Counted from the first letter of the stretch, positions 53,622 to 62,869 are shown. The stretch is DNA of 64,000 bases from Dyadobacter psychrotolerans (GCF_004349265.1 NZ_SMFL01000003.1:846903-910902), one strand, 5' to 3'. Notes: generated by a model not told the origin, from the letters alone. A program made the numbers and translations.

Positions 53622-54823
53622 TCAAGCGGAAGCATATCTCCCACTTTTTCCCATCCCCAGTAACCTTCAAAAACAATCCCCAACGGCTCAGAAAAACTAC
53701 CGGATTTTTCCGCAAAAACTTCTTTGTCTCTGAGGAAAATCACAGAGGTCTGAAAAGTTGGCTTGCGATTTTCCATTGAGGCCGTTACATAGCTCAATTC
53801 TTCCTTTTCTCTTGCATAAACCACCTGAAAATAACCCTCAAAGGCCATTCTCACTTCTTCACCATTAATTTGAATATAGTCTGTATAAGGAACCCGGCTT
53901 GTATCCAGTGATTCCACGATTTTGGGTAAACTAGCTTTTGATAAAACAATACTTATCGGATCATTAGCATCAAGCCGGACCGTGTTGCCCCTTGCGCGAA
54001 GCTGCTTCCTTGCATCTTCAAGTTGCTCTTCGGCAGGTCTGTTTGGATTGGGTTTCCTGATAAGTCGCCTTAAATTAAAACCTTCTTCTTCTAACTTTTT
54101 CTCTCTTAGTGCCCGGGCAAAATGCATGGCAGATCCGTTAAAAGCGATTCTGCGATTTTTGGCCCAACGCTTTTCCTTTGTTTTGCTGCCTTTGTGCAGA
54201 TCAAATTTCGGGTAACCCAGGTAAGAAACATATCTTGCCCGGAAGTCATAAACAAACTCAATCAGTAAATAACTGACTTTATATCCCAGCTCCGGATTTT
54301 CGATCACCAACAGATCCCTGGCGGTCACCGTCAGTTTATTTGCCTTTTCATCATAAACAATGATCAGCGTCTCGGGATTAACCAGCTTACATTTTTTGGA
54401 AACATCACTTTGACCCAGAAAATTATTTTTAAATATTTCGAGATTGTGATACCAGCTTTCATCCCTTTTAGCCTTTACAGAAACCGTATTCAGTTCCTTT
54501 TCCGTTTGTATCAATTTGAATAAGACCGGGCTCAGCGCTTTGGTATTCTCACCAGGAATTTCCAGAGGATAGATAAGCGGACCGTAGCCAACCATCGTGA
54601 CAGCAACATCATATTTCCCCGGATTCAATATTATTACAAAACTTCCTTTTTCGTCCGTCAATGTGCCAACAGTGGTATTGGTTATAAAGATGGTTACAAA
54701 TTCCAGCGGTTTGCCAGTCTCCTCGTCCACAACCCTACCCCGAAACTCTCTCTTTTGTGACATTGCAAGGTTTCCTGCAAACAGCAAAATGATAAAAAAA
54801 ATAACCCCGCCAAATCTTTTCAT
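53597..54823 (-). CDS. Exported protein with carboxypeptidase-regulatory-like domain
   Basis: A 408-residue exported protein. ATG 54823 is preferred, giving MKRFGGVIFFIILLFAGNLAMSQ as a signal peptide; the longer ATG 54838 is possible. A carboxypeptidase-regulatory-like domain follows (REFRGRVVDEETGKPLEFVT, GKYDVAVTMVGYGP), then about 300 residues of mixed alpha/beta with basic stretches and no barrel-like end. The rest resembles DUF5686-type neighbours only loosely. It overlaps the DUF983 gene's 3' end by 25 bp and its function is unknown. Confidence 0.8.
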   Translation of the reverse strand: MKRFGGVIFFIILLFAGNLAMSQKREFRGRVVDEETGKPLEFVTIFITNTTVGTLTDEKGSFVIILNPGKYDVAVTMVGYGPLIYPLEIPGENTKALSPVLFKLIQTEKELNTVSVKAKRDESWYHNLEIFKNNFLGQSDVSKKCKLVNPETLIIVYDEKANKLTVTARDLLVIENPELGYKVSYLLIEFVYDFRARYVSYLGYPKFDLHKGSKTKEKRWAKNRRIAFNGSAMHFARALREKKLEEEGFNLRRLIRKPNPNRPAEEQLEDARKQLRARGNTVRLDANDPISIVLSKASLPKIVESLDTSRVPYTDYIQINGEEVRMAFEGYFQVVYAREKEELSYVTASMENRKPTFQTSVIFLRDKEVFAEKSGSFSEPLGIVFEGYWGWEKVGDMLPLDYMPDESS

Positions 54824-54953
54824 AAACTTAAAAGGCATTCTGCACCCGATTTTTATAACCGCAAGTTTACAACTAAATTTTTAGTTATTTAAATTTTAGT
54901 TGTAGAATTCGGTCTGAATGCGGAGCAGGCTGAATGGATTTTGCAGGACCCAA

Positions 54954-55307
54954 TCACTTCCTCCTTACCTCACTCCGCCGCATGGGCATGGCGTCGATCT
55001 GGCCGAAAAGAGTTACAGCGGTAACGAGCATAACAGAGCGGTATTTTTCGCCGCCGTCTCTTCCGATGAGAATAAAGGTAAAAGCAGAATCTTTGTCTAT
55101 CTTATTTTTTGCCCAAACCGAAGCTGTCTGCGCAGAATAGGGAAACGAACTAATTTCAATATCTCTTTCTGCCAGACCACCTTTCTGCTTTTGCAGATCA
55201 GCTATCTGCCTATCGTACAAGACTTTACCATCTTCTTTATAAAACAAAAGAACCTTTCTTGGTTGGTCTACAGACATGAATAGGAATAGAAGAATGAGCA
55301 GTTTCAT
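54954..55307 (-). CDS. DUF4174 family protein
   Basis: A 117-residue protein with a short N-terminal hydrophobic stretch (MKLLILLFLFMS), so it is probably exported. The DUF4174 signature is visible in RKVLLFYKEDGKVLYDRQIADL, FTFILIGRDGGEKYRS and FGQIDAMPMRRSEVRRK. The fold resembles thioredoxin-like proteins but the Cys pair is absent. Function unknown. It stands alone on the minus strand. Confidence 0.82.
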   Translation of the reverse strand: MKLLILLFLFMSVDQPRKVLLFYKEDGKVLYDRQIADLQKQKGGLAERDIEISSFPYSAQTASVWAKNKIDKDSAFTFILIGRDGGEKYRSVMLVTAVTLFGQIDAMPMRRSEVRRK

Positions 55308-55375
55308 GATTTTAAAGTATAAGTTTTAAACTGAATATCAGGAAGGAATTGCTGCCGTTCAGCCTGCTGGCGCAT

Positions 55376-56842
55376 TCAGACCGGGTGTAAAGCATCTTCC
55401 GGCTTGTAATTCATAACATTGGTAGCCATTCCTTCAAACACAAAAAAGTGAAACGGCAACACAGCATACCAGTATAATCTTCCCAGCAGACCTTTTGGAC
55501 GAAAAGTAGCCGTTTGCTGAAGATATTGTTTACCTTCTTTTTCAACGATCCGGAATTCAAGCCAGGCCTCTCCCGGAAGCACCATTTCAGCATAAAGCAG
55601 CAGCCGTTTATTGGGTTTATCAGCCGCAAGTACCCGCCAGAAATCAACCGTATCGCCGGTAAAAATGGTATGTGTATTCGTCCTCCCGCGCCTGAGACCA
55701 ACTCCGCCGACAAGTTTATCCATAAAACCGCGGAGCCGCCATAGCCAGTCGCCATAATACCAGCCGCGCGTTCCGCCGATAGACCATATATTTTCCAAAA
55801 CCTGATCCGTGCTAACCGTAATTTCTTTTAATCTTTTATCCGTAAAACAGCCATCCTTCGGAATCCTGATGTGCTCAACCATGTAACTGCTGGCGTAACT
55901 GGAAACAAAAGAATCCTTCCAACTGGAAACCACATTGTTTTGTTCGATCTTTTGAAAGGCAAGCGATACCGCTTCTTTGTAGGAAATCGGTTTGATACCG
56001 AGCATTTTTTCCAGATCGTTATTTTCCGGCACCACTTCCACCTTCATGCTGTGAACAAGGTTGGAAGCCAGTTTAAAAGAGGTGGAAGTTACAAAATAAA
56101 GCCAGTAGGAAGACAGTTTCGGCGTCATCACCGGTACGGTAAAAATGTATCGTTTCAGTCCGCGTATTTCAGCAAACTGCATGAGCATTTCTTTGTAGGT
56201 CAAAATCTCCGGACCCCCTACGTCATAGGAATGGTTAAAAGTTTCTTCCTTCATCAAAACTCCTGAAAGATATTCCAGCACATTCCGGATGGCAATCGGC
56301 TGACTTTTGGTGTTGAGCCATTTTGGCGTGATCATGATCGGCAGCTTTTCTACCAGATCGCGTATGATTTCAAAAGATGCACTGCCGGAACCCACAATGA
56401 TGCCGGCCTTTACCACCGTTAGCGGAACCTGACTTTTACCAAGCACTTCCTCCACCTGTTTGCGGGAAGCGAGATGTTTGGAAAGCGCTTTGTCATTAGT
56501 GATACCGCTGAGATATATAATTTGTTTTGCCTGAGTCTGTTGTACCAGACCAATAAAATTCGAGGCAGAAGTTTCCTCCATTTCCTTAAAATCCCCGGTC
56601 ACCGAACTCATCGAATGTATGAGATAATAAGCTGCGTCAATATCCCTAACCGCAGCCACAACCGGTACTTCTTTGAGAAAATCAGCTTCGAAAACCGAGA
56701 CGCCCGGCTGTCCGTACACACCCGATGTCGGGAAACGGTTTTTGTCTCTCACACAGCACACCACTTCATGCCCGGCTTCAATCAACACGGGAAGCAGCCT
56801 TTTGCCGATGTATCCGGTGGCACCTGTAAGAAGGATTTTCAT
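55376..56842 (-). CDS. SDR-type NAD(P)-binding protein with DUF2867 C-terminal domain
   Basis: A 488-residue two-domain protein. Residues 1-300 form an atypical SDR with MKILLTGATGYIGKRLLPVL, VRDIDAAYYLIHSMSS and GGPEILTYKEMLMQF; residues about 310-485 are the DUF2867 domain with SIGGTRGWYYGDWLWRLRGF and RVLAADKPNKRLLLYAEMVL-like strands. This fusion is common in Bacteroidota; function is unknown, perhaps with steroid-like or polyketide-like substrates. It is a single minus-strand gene. Confidence 0.9.
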   Translation of the reverse strand: MKILLTGATGYIGKRLLPVLIEAGHEVVCCVRDKNRFPTSGVYGQPGVSVFEADFLKEVPVVAAVRDIDAAYYLIHSMSSVTGDFKEMEETSASNFIGLVQQTQAKQIIYLSGITNDKALSKHLASRKQVEEVLGKSQVPLTVVKAGIIVGSGSASFEIIRDLVEKLPIMITPKWLNTKSQPIAIRNVLEYLSGVLMKEETFNHSYDVGGPEILTYKEMLMQFAEIRGLKRYIFTVPVMTPKLSSYWLYFVTSTSFKLASNLVHSMKVEVVPENNDLEKMLGIKPISYKEAVSLAFQKIEQNNVVSSWKDSFVSSYASSYMVEHIRIPKDGCFTDKRLKEITVSTDQVLENIWSIGGTRGWYYGDWLWRLRGFMDKLVGGVGLRRGRTNTHTIFTGDTVDFWRVLAADKPNKRLLLYAEMVLPGEAWLEFRIVEKEGKQYLQQTATFRPKGLLGRLYWYAVLPFHFFVFEGMATNVMNYKPEDALHPV

Positions 56843-56994
56843 TTATTGGGATGATTGATGGTGAGTCCGATGGAAAATTAGCGTGTCGCAACAAACGCTA
56901 AACAACCATACCACCATACGTTAATCCCGAACAGGAAATTTTGATAAATTCTGTGTGCTCTGCGCGTCACTCCTAAACTCTGCGTGAAAAACAA

Positions 56995-57768
56995 CTATAA
57001 CACCGCCTTCCCAATCGCTTTACCCCAGTATTTACCTAAAATCGCTGTCCCTTCTTCGTTGGGATGCAGGTAGAATGTTCCCTGCTGGCCTTTTTCAGGT
57101 TTGAAGTATTTGAGATGGTGTTTTTTGAAATATTTAAACGCTTTTGTATCACCTTTAAAAACCCTTCCCGGCTCGGATGTTTTGTATGAATCGATCATGG
57201 CGTCGATCTCCGGAATATAACTTTCCAGTCTTTCCAGCCCCTCGGCGAGGTATTTGGAGCTGTTGTAAGTATTTGTACTGTACCAGATCGGATGATGGAC
57301 CACCACCTTGCTTCCCGGATATTTGTGCAGAACTTCCGAGATAATCGTTTCCATATTTTTCCGGTAGTTTCCCCTGGAAACCGGCGCACCATTGGGACCT
57401 TGTATGGCGCTGTCGTTTGTACCCAGTTTCATAGAAAAAATTAACTGACGATCTTTTTTCAAAAAAAGACTGTCCGCTGCTTCCGTCACTTTCACAAAGT
57501 ATTTTCCTGCCAACGATCCTGCATTCCCCGGAAGCCAGTCCAAAGTAGTAGACCCGCTTCTTCCCAGGTTAGCAAACAGCACATCCGCATTTTTCTCCTC
57601 TTTAAGATAATTCACTGCATGCACCGGCGGCGCAAAACCATTCGTACCGCCCTTGCCCTGGGTAATGCTGTTACCGATGAAGACGATGGCAAGGTTGGTT
57701 TTATTCTGTGCTTGTGCAATCGTGACAGAAGCCAGTAAAAAGGCTAGAATGATAGTTGTAATTTTCAT
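56995..57768 (-). CDS. Exported SGNH/GDSL-type hydrolase
   Basis: A 257-residue exported hydrolase. The signal peptide (MKITTIILAFLLASVTIAQA) is followed by IVFIGNSITQG with the catalytic Ser, a G/N-type stretch GRSGSTTLDWLPGN and LGTNDSAIQGP holding the conserved Asn, and the C-terminal FYLHPNEEGTAILG with the D/H-type dyad. It fits the SGNH family of carbohydrate esterases or phospholipases. The substrate is unknown. Single gene. Confidence 0.85.
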   Translation of the reverse strand: MKITTIILAFLLASVTIAQAQNKTNLAIVFIGNSITQGKGGTNGFAPPVHAVNYLKEEKNADVLFANLGRSGSTTLDWLPGNAGSLAGKYFVKVTEAADSLFLKKDRQLIFSMKLGTNDSAIQGPNGAPVSRGNYRKNMETIISEVLHKYPGSKVVVHHPIWYSTNTYNSSKYLAEGLERLESYIPEIDAMIDSYKTSEPGRVFKGDTKAFKYFKKHHLKYFKPEKGQQGTFYLHPNEEGTAILGKYWGKAIGKAVL

Positions 57769-57979
57769 TGGCGTGCAGATTGTGAAAATGGCGTTTGAAA
57801 TTTCATGATAGTGAAAGGATTACAGAAGCGTATTATCCTTGTTGCGGAGAATAAATATGTACTTTAAGGTAGAAGAACAGTAGAAGAGTTATTGGTATGG
57901 TTGGTTTGGTGATTAGTGTGGTTAACATTATGTTTTTTAAATATCGCATAAATTCGAAAAACAAGTGCAACTCTATAAC

Positions 57980-58504
57980 TTAAACCTCCCCCAAAGCCAA
58001 CCCAATATGCGCCAGATGGTGCTGCGTGTGCCAGACGGAGATTGCCAGGGCTTGTTTTTGGGAGAACCAGATTTGACGGGCGGGATGGAAATAGCGGATC
58101 GTGAGTTGTTCTTCTGTGAGGGTTCGGGCCAGGAATGCATAGCGATGGTGCACGCCTTCGAACATCTGTAGGGCAACGGTGATGGGTGCGGACAGTGAAT
58201 CTGCCGTGGCCGCCCAGGCGTTCATGTCGATTACGGTCATGTCTTTGTAATCCGGTTCGGTCAGCGCTTTTTTCATCCGGAAGTAATGCAAAAACTGGAT
58301 GTCGGCTACGTGGTGAACCAGCTGCCGGATTGTCCAGCTAGCCTCCCGGTAGGTTTTGGAAAGGTCGGCTTCGGTGAGGTTCTCGGTTAACCGCCGGTAA
58401 TCAGCAGGTATGGTTTCAATGATATCTATCAGGGTTTCCAGCTCTTCGCTGGTATAGTCGTCCTGAATTACAAAAGGGCCTAATGGAAATCTGCTGTCTG
58501 TCAT
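57980..58504 (-). CDS. YfiT-like (DinB superfamily) metal-dependent transferase/hydrolase
   Basis: A 174-residue four-helix DinB-type protein. ATG 58504 is preferred to the longer frame. The metal-binding His residues are in LVHHVADIQFLHYF and the WHTQHHLAHIG motif near the C-terminus. It resembles B. subtilis YfiT/BstA; relatives move bacillithiol or act as hydrolases, but the thiol used here is unknown. The tandem repeat array begins just upstream. Confidence 0.85.
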   Translation of the reverse strand: MTDSRFPLGPFVIQDDYTSEELETLIDIIETIPADYRRLTENLTEADLSKTYREASWTIRQLVHHVADIQFLHYFRMKKALTEPDYKDMTVIDMNAWAATADSLSAPITVALQMFEGVHHRYAFLARTLTEEQLTIRYFHPARQIWFSQKQALAISVWHTQHHLAHIGLALGEV

Positions 58505-58535
58505 AGAGCTATTTTTGCCACGAATAGTATTTTTT

Positions 58536-58788
58536 TGCCACGGATGCACGAATGTGCACGAATCCATTTTTAGAATAACTAACATTCGTGTCCATCAGTG
58601 AAATTAGTGGCTTTATAATTCATTTTCTTTGCCACGGATGCACGAATCATTTTTTAAAAACTAATATTCGTGTCCATCAGTGAAATTGGTGGCTTTATAA
58701 TTCATTTTCGTTGCCACGGATGCACGAATGTTCACGAATCCATTTTTAGAATAACTAACATCCGTGTCCATCAGTGAAATTAGTGGCA
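58536..58788. repeat. Three tandem copies of an imperfect palindromic repeat
   Basis: Copies at 58536-58612, 58630-58693 and 58722-58788, about 93 bp apart, each start TGCCACGGATGCACGAAT and end CGTGTCCATCAGTGAAAT followed by (A/G)GTGGC. Within each copy the two ends are imperfect inverted repeats (GATGxACGAAT against ATTCGTGTCCATC). Copy 2 lacks an internal TGCACGAAT-like segment. A fragment GCCACGAATAGTA precedes copy 1. Confidence 0.88.
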
Positions 58789-59038
58789 ACATAATTTTTA
58801 ATATTAATGGCTCGTGATCATTTGATAATCAGTAACATATAAAGCATCACATAGGAACTAAAAACCCATCCCCGGAACCATTTCTGGTTAACGTGCTGTT
58901 AGTCACTATACCTTAGGGAGAGTAAATTCTTCCGCTTCCGGGCAACTTATTTGTTTTGGTCACGTTTTTCCCGAAACAGGTTAACCGGAATCCTCAGATT
59001 CATGAACCGTAACAGATTATCCAATTAAACGATTCGTA
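58789..59038. other. Gene-free interval before the L,D-transpeptidase
   Basis: I see no gene or strong structure between the repeat array and the ATG at 59039. Confidence 0.5.
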
Positions 59039-59818
59039 ATGACAAAGGCTCAGGTTGTGTTAGCAGCGGTAGTAGTAGTGCTTAGTGCTTCATTTTGTTT
59101 CCGGGATTTTAATCCGCTTTACAATTCAACATCTGCTCAGACAGATACTTTACTTACAAAATCCGATTCCATTATAACAAAACCAGAATGGGTAACCTTG
59201 TACGATTCACTGCATTTGCGTGAAGAAGGACTATCCGAAGCGGCTTTTCGCTGTGCCTGGTTTGGTTTCCAGAAGATGAAACTCAGTAATCCTGTGATGG
59301 CTATCGTTGATTTCAGCCAGTCGTCACGGAATAAACGATTGTATGTAATTGATGTAATTCGGAAGAAGGTTCTGATGCATACTTATGTTGCCCATGGGCG
59401 GAATTCAGGCGAAGAATTTGCCAAAAAGTTTTCAAACACCAACTCTTCTTTTCAATCCAGCCTTGGTTTTTACCGCACGCTGGGTACATACATTGGCAAA
59501 CACGGACTTTCGCTTAAACTTGAAGGTGTGGAAAAAGGAATTAATGACCGGGCTTTTGAACGTGCTATCGTCATGCACGGTGCCGATTATGTAAGCGAGT
59601 CATTTATCAAAAATACCGGCAGACTTGGCCGTAGCCAGGGCTGCCCCGCAGTATCCATCGCCGACAGCAAGAAGCTCATCAACATGTTATACAACGGGGC
59701 AGGACTTTTTATCTATTCAATGGATCAGAAGTATTTCAAATCTTCACCTTTACTGGCCGGTTTGACACCAGAAGAAGAAACTCAGACTTCGCCTCTTCTG
59801 TATACATCAGCAAAATAA
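59039..59818 (+). CDS. Murein L,D-transpeptidase catalytic domain protein
   Basis: A 259-residue exported or membrane-anchored protein with an N-terminal hydrophobic segment (KAQVVLAAVVVVLSASFCF). The L,D-transpeptidase catalytic domain of the YkuD-related PF13645 type has IVMHGADYVSESF with the His, and GRSQGCPAVS with the active-site Cys, preceded by FYRTLGTYIGKHGLSLKLEG. It should cross-link or edit peptidoglycan, or anchor proteins. Its 3' end overlaps the convergent transpeptidase gene by 37 bp. Confidence 0.88.
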   Translation: MTKAQVVLAAVVVVLSASFCFRDFNPLYNSTSAQTDTLLTKSDSIITKPEWVTLYDSLHLREEGLSEAAFRCAWFGFQKMKLSNPVMAIVDFSQSSRNKRLYVIDVIRKKVLMHTYVAHGRNSGEEFAKKFSNTNSSFQSSLGFYRTLGTYIGKHGLSLKLEGVEKGINDRAFERAIVMHGADYVSESFIKNTGRLGRSQGCPAVSIADSKKLINMLYNGAGLFIYSMDQKYFKSSPLLAGLTPEEETQTSPLLYTSAK

Positions 59819-60969
59819 AGCAAATCACCTTTTTCATTACAATCCGCTCCCAGGTAAAACAGGAAGACAGGGATACGTCTTTTTAGCTTATGCCATTTCG
59901 GCGGCGTAGAAACGGTATCGGGTTCTGTCAGGAAATCGCTGCTCAGCAACTCGGTACCGGCCATAAAGTTGGCCAGATCTGTCGGGCGCTGTACGCGTAC
60001 ACAACCATGACTTCGCCACCGGCTGTTGCTATTGAACAGGTAACGGGCATTGGTATCATGCAGATAGATTGCCAAAGGATTTTTGATTTCCACCTTCAAT
60101 AAGCCCAGTGAGTTATCTTCACCTGTTTCCTGACGAAAACGGTATGGAAAATTTTCAGATGACAGTTCGTCCCAGTTTAAATCCTCAGGATTTACAGCTT
60201 CGCCTTTTTTATCAATTACTTCAATTCTGTTATTAGCTAGATATTCCGGATTAGCTTTTGCTTTGGGCAGTAGTTCTTTGATAGCGATGCTCTTGGGCAC
60301 ATTCCAGTAAGGATGTGTTACGATGCTGGTTGCATAAGTGTCAATAGTGGGAGTTTGCGTATCGCTTTTACCTACTACAGTACGCATTGTCATCACATCT
60401 TTCCCGGTTGAATCCATGCCGGTTAGGTACGCACCACGGATATTTACCATCACCATTCTAGGCGCGCCTTGTGACTGACGGTGCATCCAACGATAGGCAT
60501 TCAATGTTTGTGCAACGATTGTAGCGCTATCCTTTTTATTTTCCTTTAATAAACGGGCGTAATGAATTTTAAGATTCTGATACACCGGATATGGTGGTTC
60601 CAGTCTCGACATCGCCTTTTCAACGGATTGTCCCTTCACCAATTCCTCAGCGGCAGCGCGAAGAATGATGGTATCAGCTTTCATTTTCTTTTCGGTATAT
60701 CTTAAGGATGGCTTATGTCCGTAAGCCATTTCTTCCAGCAAGGCAAAAACCGGTGCTTCATCCTCTTTTCCAGAAAACTTAGCCGAATCAATTCCTGATA
60801 ATTTGGTGTATTCCAGAATCTTATTGTATGTCTTGCCGGTGATCGCTTTGGATAACTCCTCGTGTGTCATCGTTTTAGGATCCTTTTTACAGGATTGTGC
60901 CAAAGCAAGCATGAACAATATTAAGAGAGGAATATATCGGGATCTGCCCAGGCCGGATAACATTTGCAT
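59782..60969 (-). CDS. Lipoprotein L,D-transpeptidase (YkuD/YcbB-like)
   Basis: A 395-residue lipoprotein with lipobox LALAQSC near residue 26 (ATG 60969, or 60963 as an alternative start). After a helical N-terminal half the YkuD catalytic domain carries RMVMVNIRGAYLTGMDSTGK-type start, YWNVPKSIAIKELLPK, YLHDTNARYLFNSNSRWRSH and GCVRVQRPTDLANFM, with SHGCVRV holding the catalytic Cys. It resembles YcbB/LdtD-type enzymes. It shares its 3' end (37 bp) with the preceding plus-strand transpeptidase gene. Confidence 0.9.
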   Translation of the reverse strand: MQMLSGLGRSRYIPLLILFMLALAQSCKKDPKTMTHEELSKAITGKTYNKILEYTKLSGIDSAKFSGKEDEAPVFALLEEMAYGHKPSLRYTEKKMKADTIILRAAAEELVKGQSVEKAMSRLEPPYPVYQNLKIHYARLLKENKKDSATIVAQTLNAYRWMHRQSQGAPRMVMVNIRGAYLTGMDSTGKDVMTMRTVVGKSDTQTPTIDTYATSIVTHPYWNVPKSIAIKELLPKAKANPEYLANNRIEVIDKKGEAVNPEDLNWDELSSENFPYRFRQETGEDNSLGLLKVEIKNPLAIYLHDTNARYLFNSNSRWRSHGCVRVQRPTDLANFMAGTELLSSDFLTEPDTVSTPPKWHKLKRRIPVFLFYLGADCNEKGDLLYFADVYRRGEV

Positions 60970-61551
60970 TTTGTAATAATTTTAATACTATCTGTTTACT
61001 TAAAAATCCTGTGCTAAGTATGACAAATCTGATTAAACAGCGGTAAAATCCTATATCAATACAATAAATCCATAATGTGCAGCCTAGGTCAAATATAAGT
61101 TGTGGAATTATGGGAACAAGATTTACGGAAGTGTATGATTATTCCTCTATACCCTGTTATCCCTGTCTCAGTAAAACTTCAGGATGGAACCGCGTTCCAA
61201 TTAACTTCCGATTTATATAGATAGTTCTATATGAGGCCGCTCGAAACTGCTTCTTACACTATAAAATCATTCATGCCTGGCGCTTCTCGAAATGCGAATT
61301 CAACTTCTGACTATATACGTTTTGAGAGGATAAATAGTGTAAAAAAATAGTCATTCTTCAATCAACCAGAATACATTTGCGCAAAAGACTGCTTAACATT
61401 GCTGCGGTCCCGTCTGCTAGCTCGTGGCAGATAGGTATCCTGCAAAAAGTTATAATATCAACAATGCAAGTTTCGTACGACTGAAGCCAAGGTCGCAATC
61501 AGAGTTTTAAGGTAATTAAAAATGATCGAAAACTAACGAACGCTTAAACGC
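60970..61551. other. Long gene-free interval
   Basis: About 580 bp with no credible gene. Small structures: TGGAAC-CGC-GTTCCA (61185-61199), and a 15-bp stretch TACCCTGTTATCCCT (61150-61164) that matches the core of the I-SceI recognition sequence; I take the latter as coincidence. Confidence 0.5.
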
Positions 61552-61585
61552 AACAGCCGGCAGAATCGAAATTCTGTCAGCTGTT
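61552..61585 (-). terminator. Hairpin after the LuxR-type regulator gene
   Basis: AACAGC-C-G-GCAGAAT-type arms pair with ATTCTGT-C-A-GCTGTT around CGAA, with one G-U pair and one mismatch. It lies 23 bp after the minus-strand stop. The following bases on that strand are GCGTTTAAG, so no long U-run is present; a weak terminator. Confidence 0.6.
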
Positions 61586-61607
61586 ATTCAAAACTCCAAA
61601 AGACCAG

Positions 61608-62231
61608 TTAAGCCTTAATTCTCATCCTCAGCTCCACGGCGTTGGAAACACCAAGTTTGGAATAGATCTTGGATTTCATCGTACTTACGGTTGATGATTT
61701 CAAACCCAGCTTATGCGCTATATCGGATGTTTTTTCTCCATCGCTAATATGACTGGCAATTTCTGATTCACGCGTTGACAGCTTTTTATGAACCCTGGAA
61801 GCAGGTTTGTCCATAATCAAATGCTCAATAATGTTTTCCTGAATTTTCCGGCATACATAGTTTTTGCCCAACATGACCGTTTTAATACAGGTTAGCAACT
61901 CATCCTCTCCGTCCGTTTTGGATAAATATCCGTTTGCCGAACTTCGAATGTATTTAACAGCAGCAGCATAGTCAGCCTGGATGTCATAAATGATCACAGG
62001 GACCTTTTTATAAAGTGTTTTAATTTTTTTTGTCAGATAAAAGCCGTTTGCTTTACCTGCTCCGTTTATTCCCAAAATCACCAGATCAGGCTGAAAACGT
62101 TCAAGTTTTTCACCATAATCTGCGGAATGCTCCGTTTCCATCAGGTCCAGCTCAGAAAAGTTTTTCTCCAGCAGCCCTCTTAATCCGAAACGAAAAACAA
62201 AATAATCTTCAATAACAGCAATTTTTAGCAT
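61608..62231 (-). CDS. NarL/LuxR-type response regulator lacking the phospho-acceptor Asp
   Basis: A 207-residue regulator: receiver-like domain (about 1-125) and LuxR-type HTH (about 148-205, LSTRESEIASHISDGEKTSDIAHKLGLKSSTVSTMKSKIY). The acidic pocket (VIEDY) and the Lys of YLSK are kept, but the position of the phospho-acceptor in LVILGINGAG is Gly 54 rather than Asp, and the usual Thr/Ser position is Asp (VIIYDIQAD). It therefore may not be phosphorylated in the normal way. No kinase gene is adjacent. Start ATG is supported by the conserved N-terminus MLKIAVIED. Confidence 0.85.
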   Translation of the reverse strand: MLKIAVIEDYFVFRFGLRGLLEKNFSELDLMETEHSADYGEKLERFQPDLVILGINGAGKANGFYLTKKIKTLYKKVPVIIYDIQADYAAAVKYIRSSANGYLSKTDGEDELLTCIKTVMLGKNYVCRKIQENIIEHLIMDKPASRVHKKLSTRESEIASHISDGEKTSDIAHKLGLKSSTVSTMKSKIYSKLGVSNAVELRMRIKA

Positions 62232-62411
62232 GATAAATGTAAAAGTTCTTGGTGGTGACCAGCGATTTAGCCGGTAGTCTGTTGATGTAATCTAAAATCG
62301 ATTCAGCGTATTGTATAAAATCATACTTGTCTGATCGTTGCATTCTTCTCCGCAGTCCTCCCGGTGATAATCCCGGCTTTTATTCAGGAGGTAATCTTCC
62401 ATGAAGCAATA

Positions 62412-62442
62412 GGATTATCAAATTATAAAACGTTGATAATCC
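62412..62442. repeat. Perfect 10-bp inverted repeat
   Basis: GGATTATCAA and TTGATAATCC are perfect arms around an 11-nt AT-rich loop. The next bases are TTTATATAATATATTG. It could be an operator for a nearby regulator or a hairpin in a transcript. Confidence 0.6.
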
Positions 62443-62589
62443 TTTATATAATATATTGTAAGTTTTTTTTAATGTTTAAATGCGAAAGAAATCAGCACAT
62501 CGAATCCAAAAGATATCTGGCAAAGGGGCGCATTTAGAAAATATTGGAATCCGAAATAGAATTTGGTCCGCAATGATATTAGGCGCATT

Positions 62590-62616
62590 CCTACAAAGAG
62601 TGTAGGCAGATTTTTT
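62590..62616 (+). terminator. Hairpin with T-run, no upstream gene
   Basis: CCTACA and TGTAGG pair around AAGAG, then CAGA and a T6 run follow. It looks like an intrinsic terminator on the plus strand although no plus-strand gene precedes it, so a small RNA may end here. Confidence 0.45.
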
Positions 62617-62869
62617 CATTCAAACCGATTATATCCTGTTCATATGATTTTATAGCTGATTTTAAAAAACAACTGATGTTTCTTTTTAAGAATTAGAGTA
62701 CCTTAGTAGGGCTTTTGGATTAAAGCTTATCTTCATCAGGCAGACTTGCCACAATACAAGGAAACCCAATATTTAAAGGATCACGCACGCTAACTTAATT
62801 CAATTACACACTTTATTGTTAATTGTTTTTATCCGTTGCATTTATCCTAGTCCTCCACAATCAAACGTT

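Larger units (their letters stand above)
62232..62869. other. Long gene-free interval with two hairpins
   Basis: No credible gene is seen. It contains a perfect inverted repeat at 62412-62442 and a hairpin with T-run at 62590-62616, described separately, and AT-rich stretches (TATAATATATTG around 62450). Confidence 0.5.

Noticed and set aside
55871..56266. 131-codon plus-strand frame inside the DUF2867 gene
   Set aside because: Antisense shadow; no recognisable domain.
58536..58788. CRISPR-like array
   Set aside because: The units are nearly identical over their whole length with no unique spacers, period is about 93 bp, and no cas gene is present.
61150..61164. TACCCTGTTATCCCT, the 15-bp core of the I-SceI site
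   Set aside because: Three of 18 site bases differ, no homing endonuclease or intron lies nearby, and a match to one of many known sites is expected by chance over many motifs.
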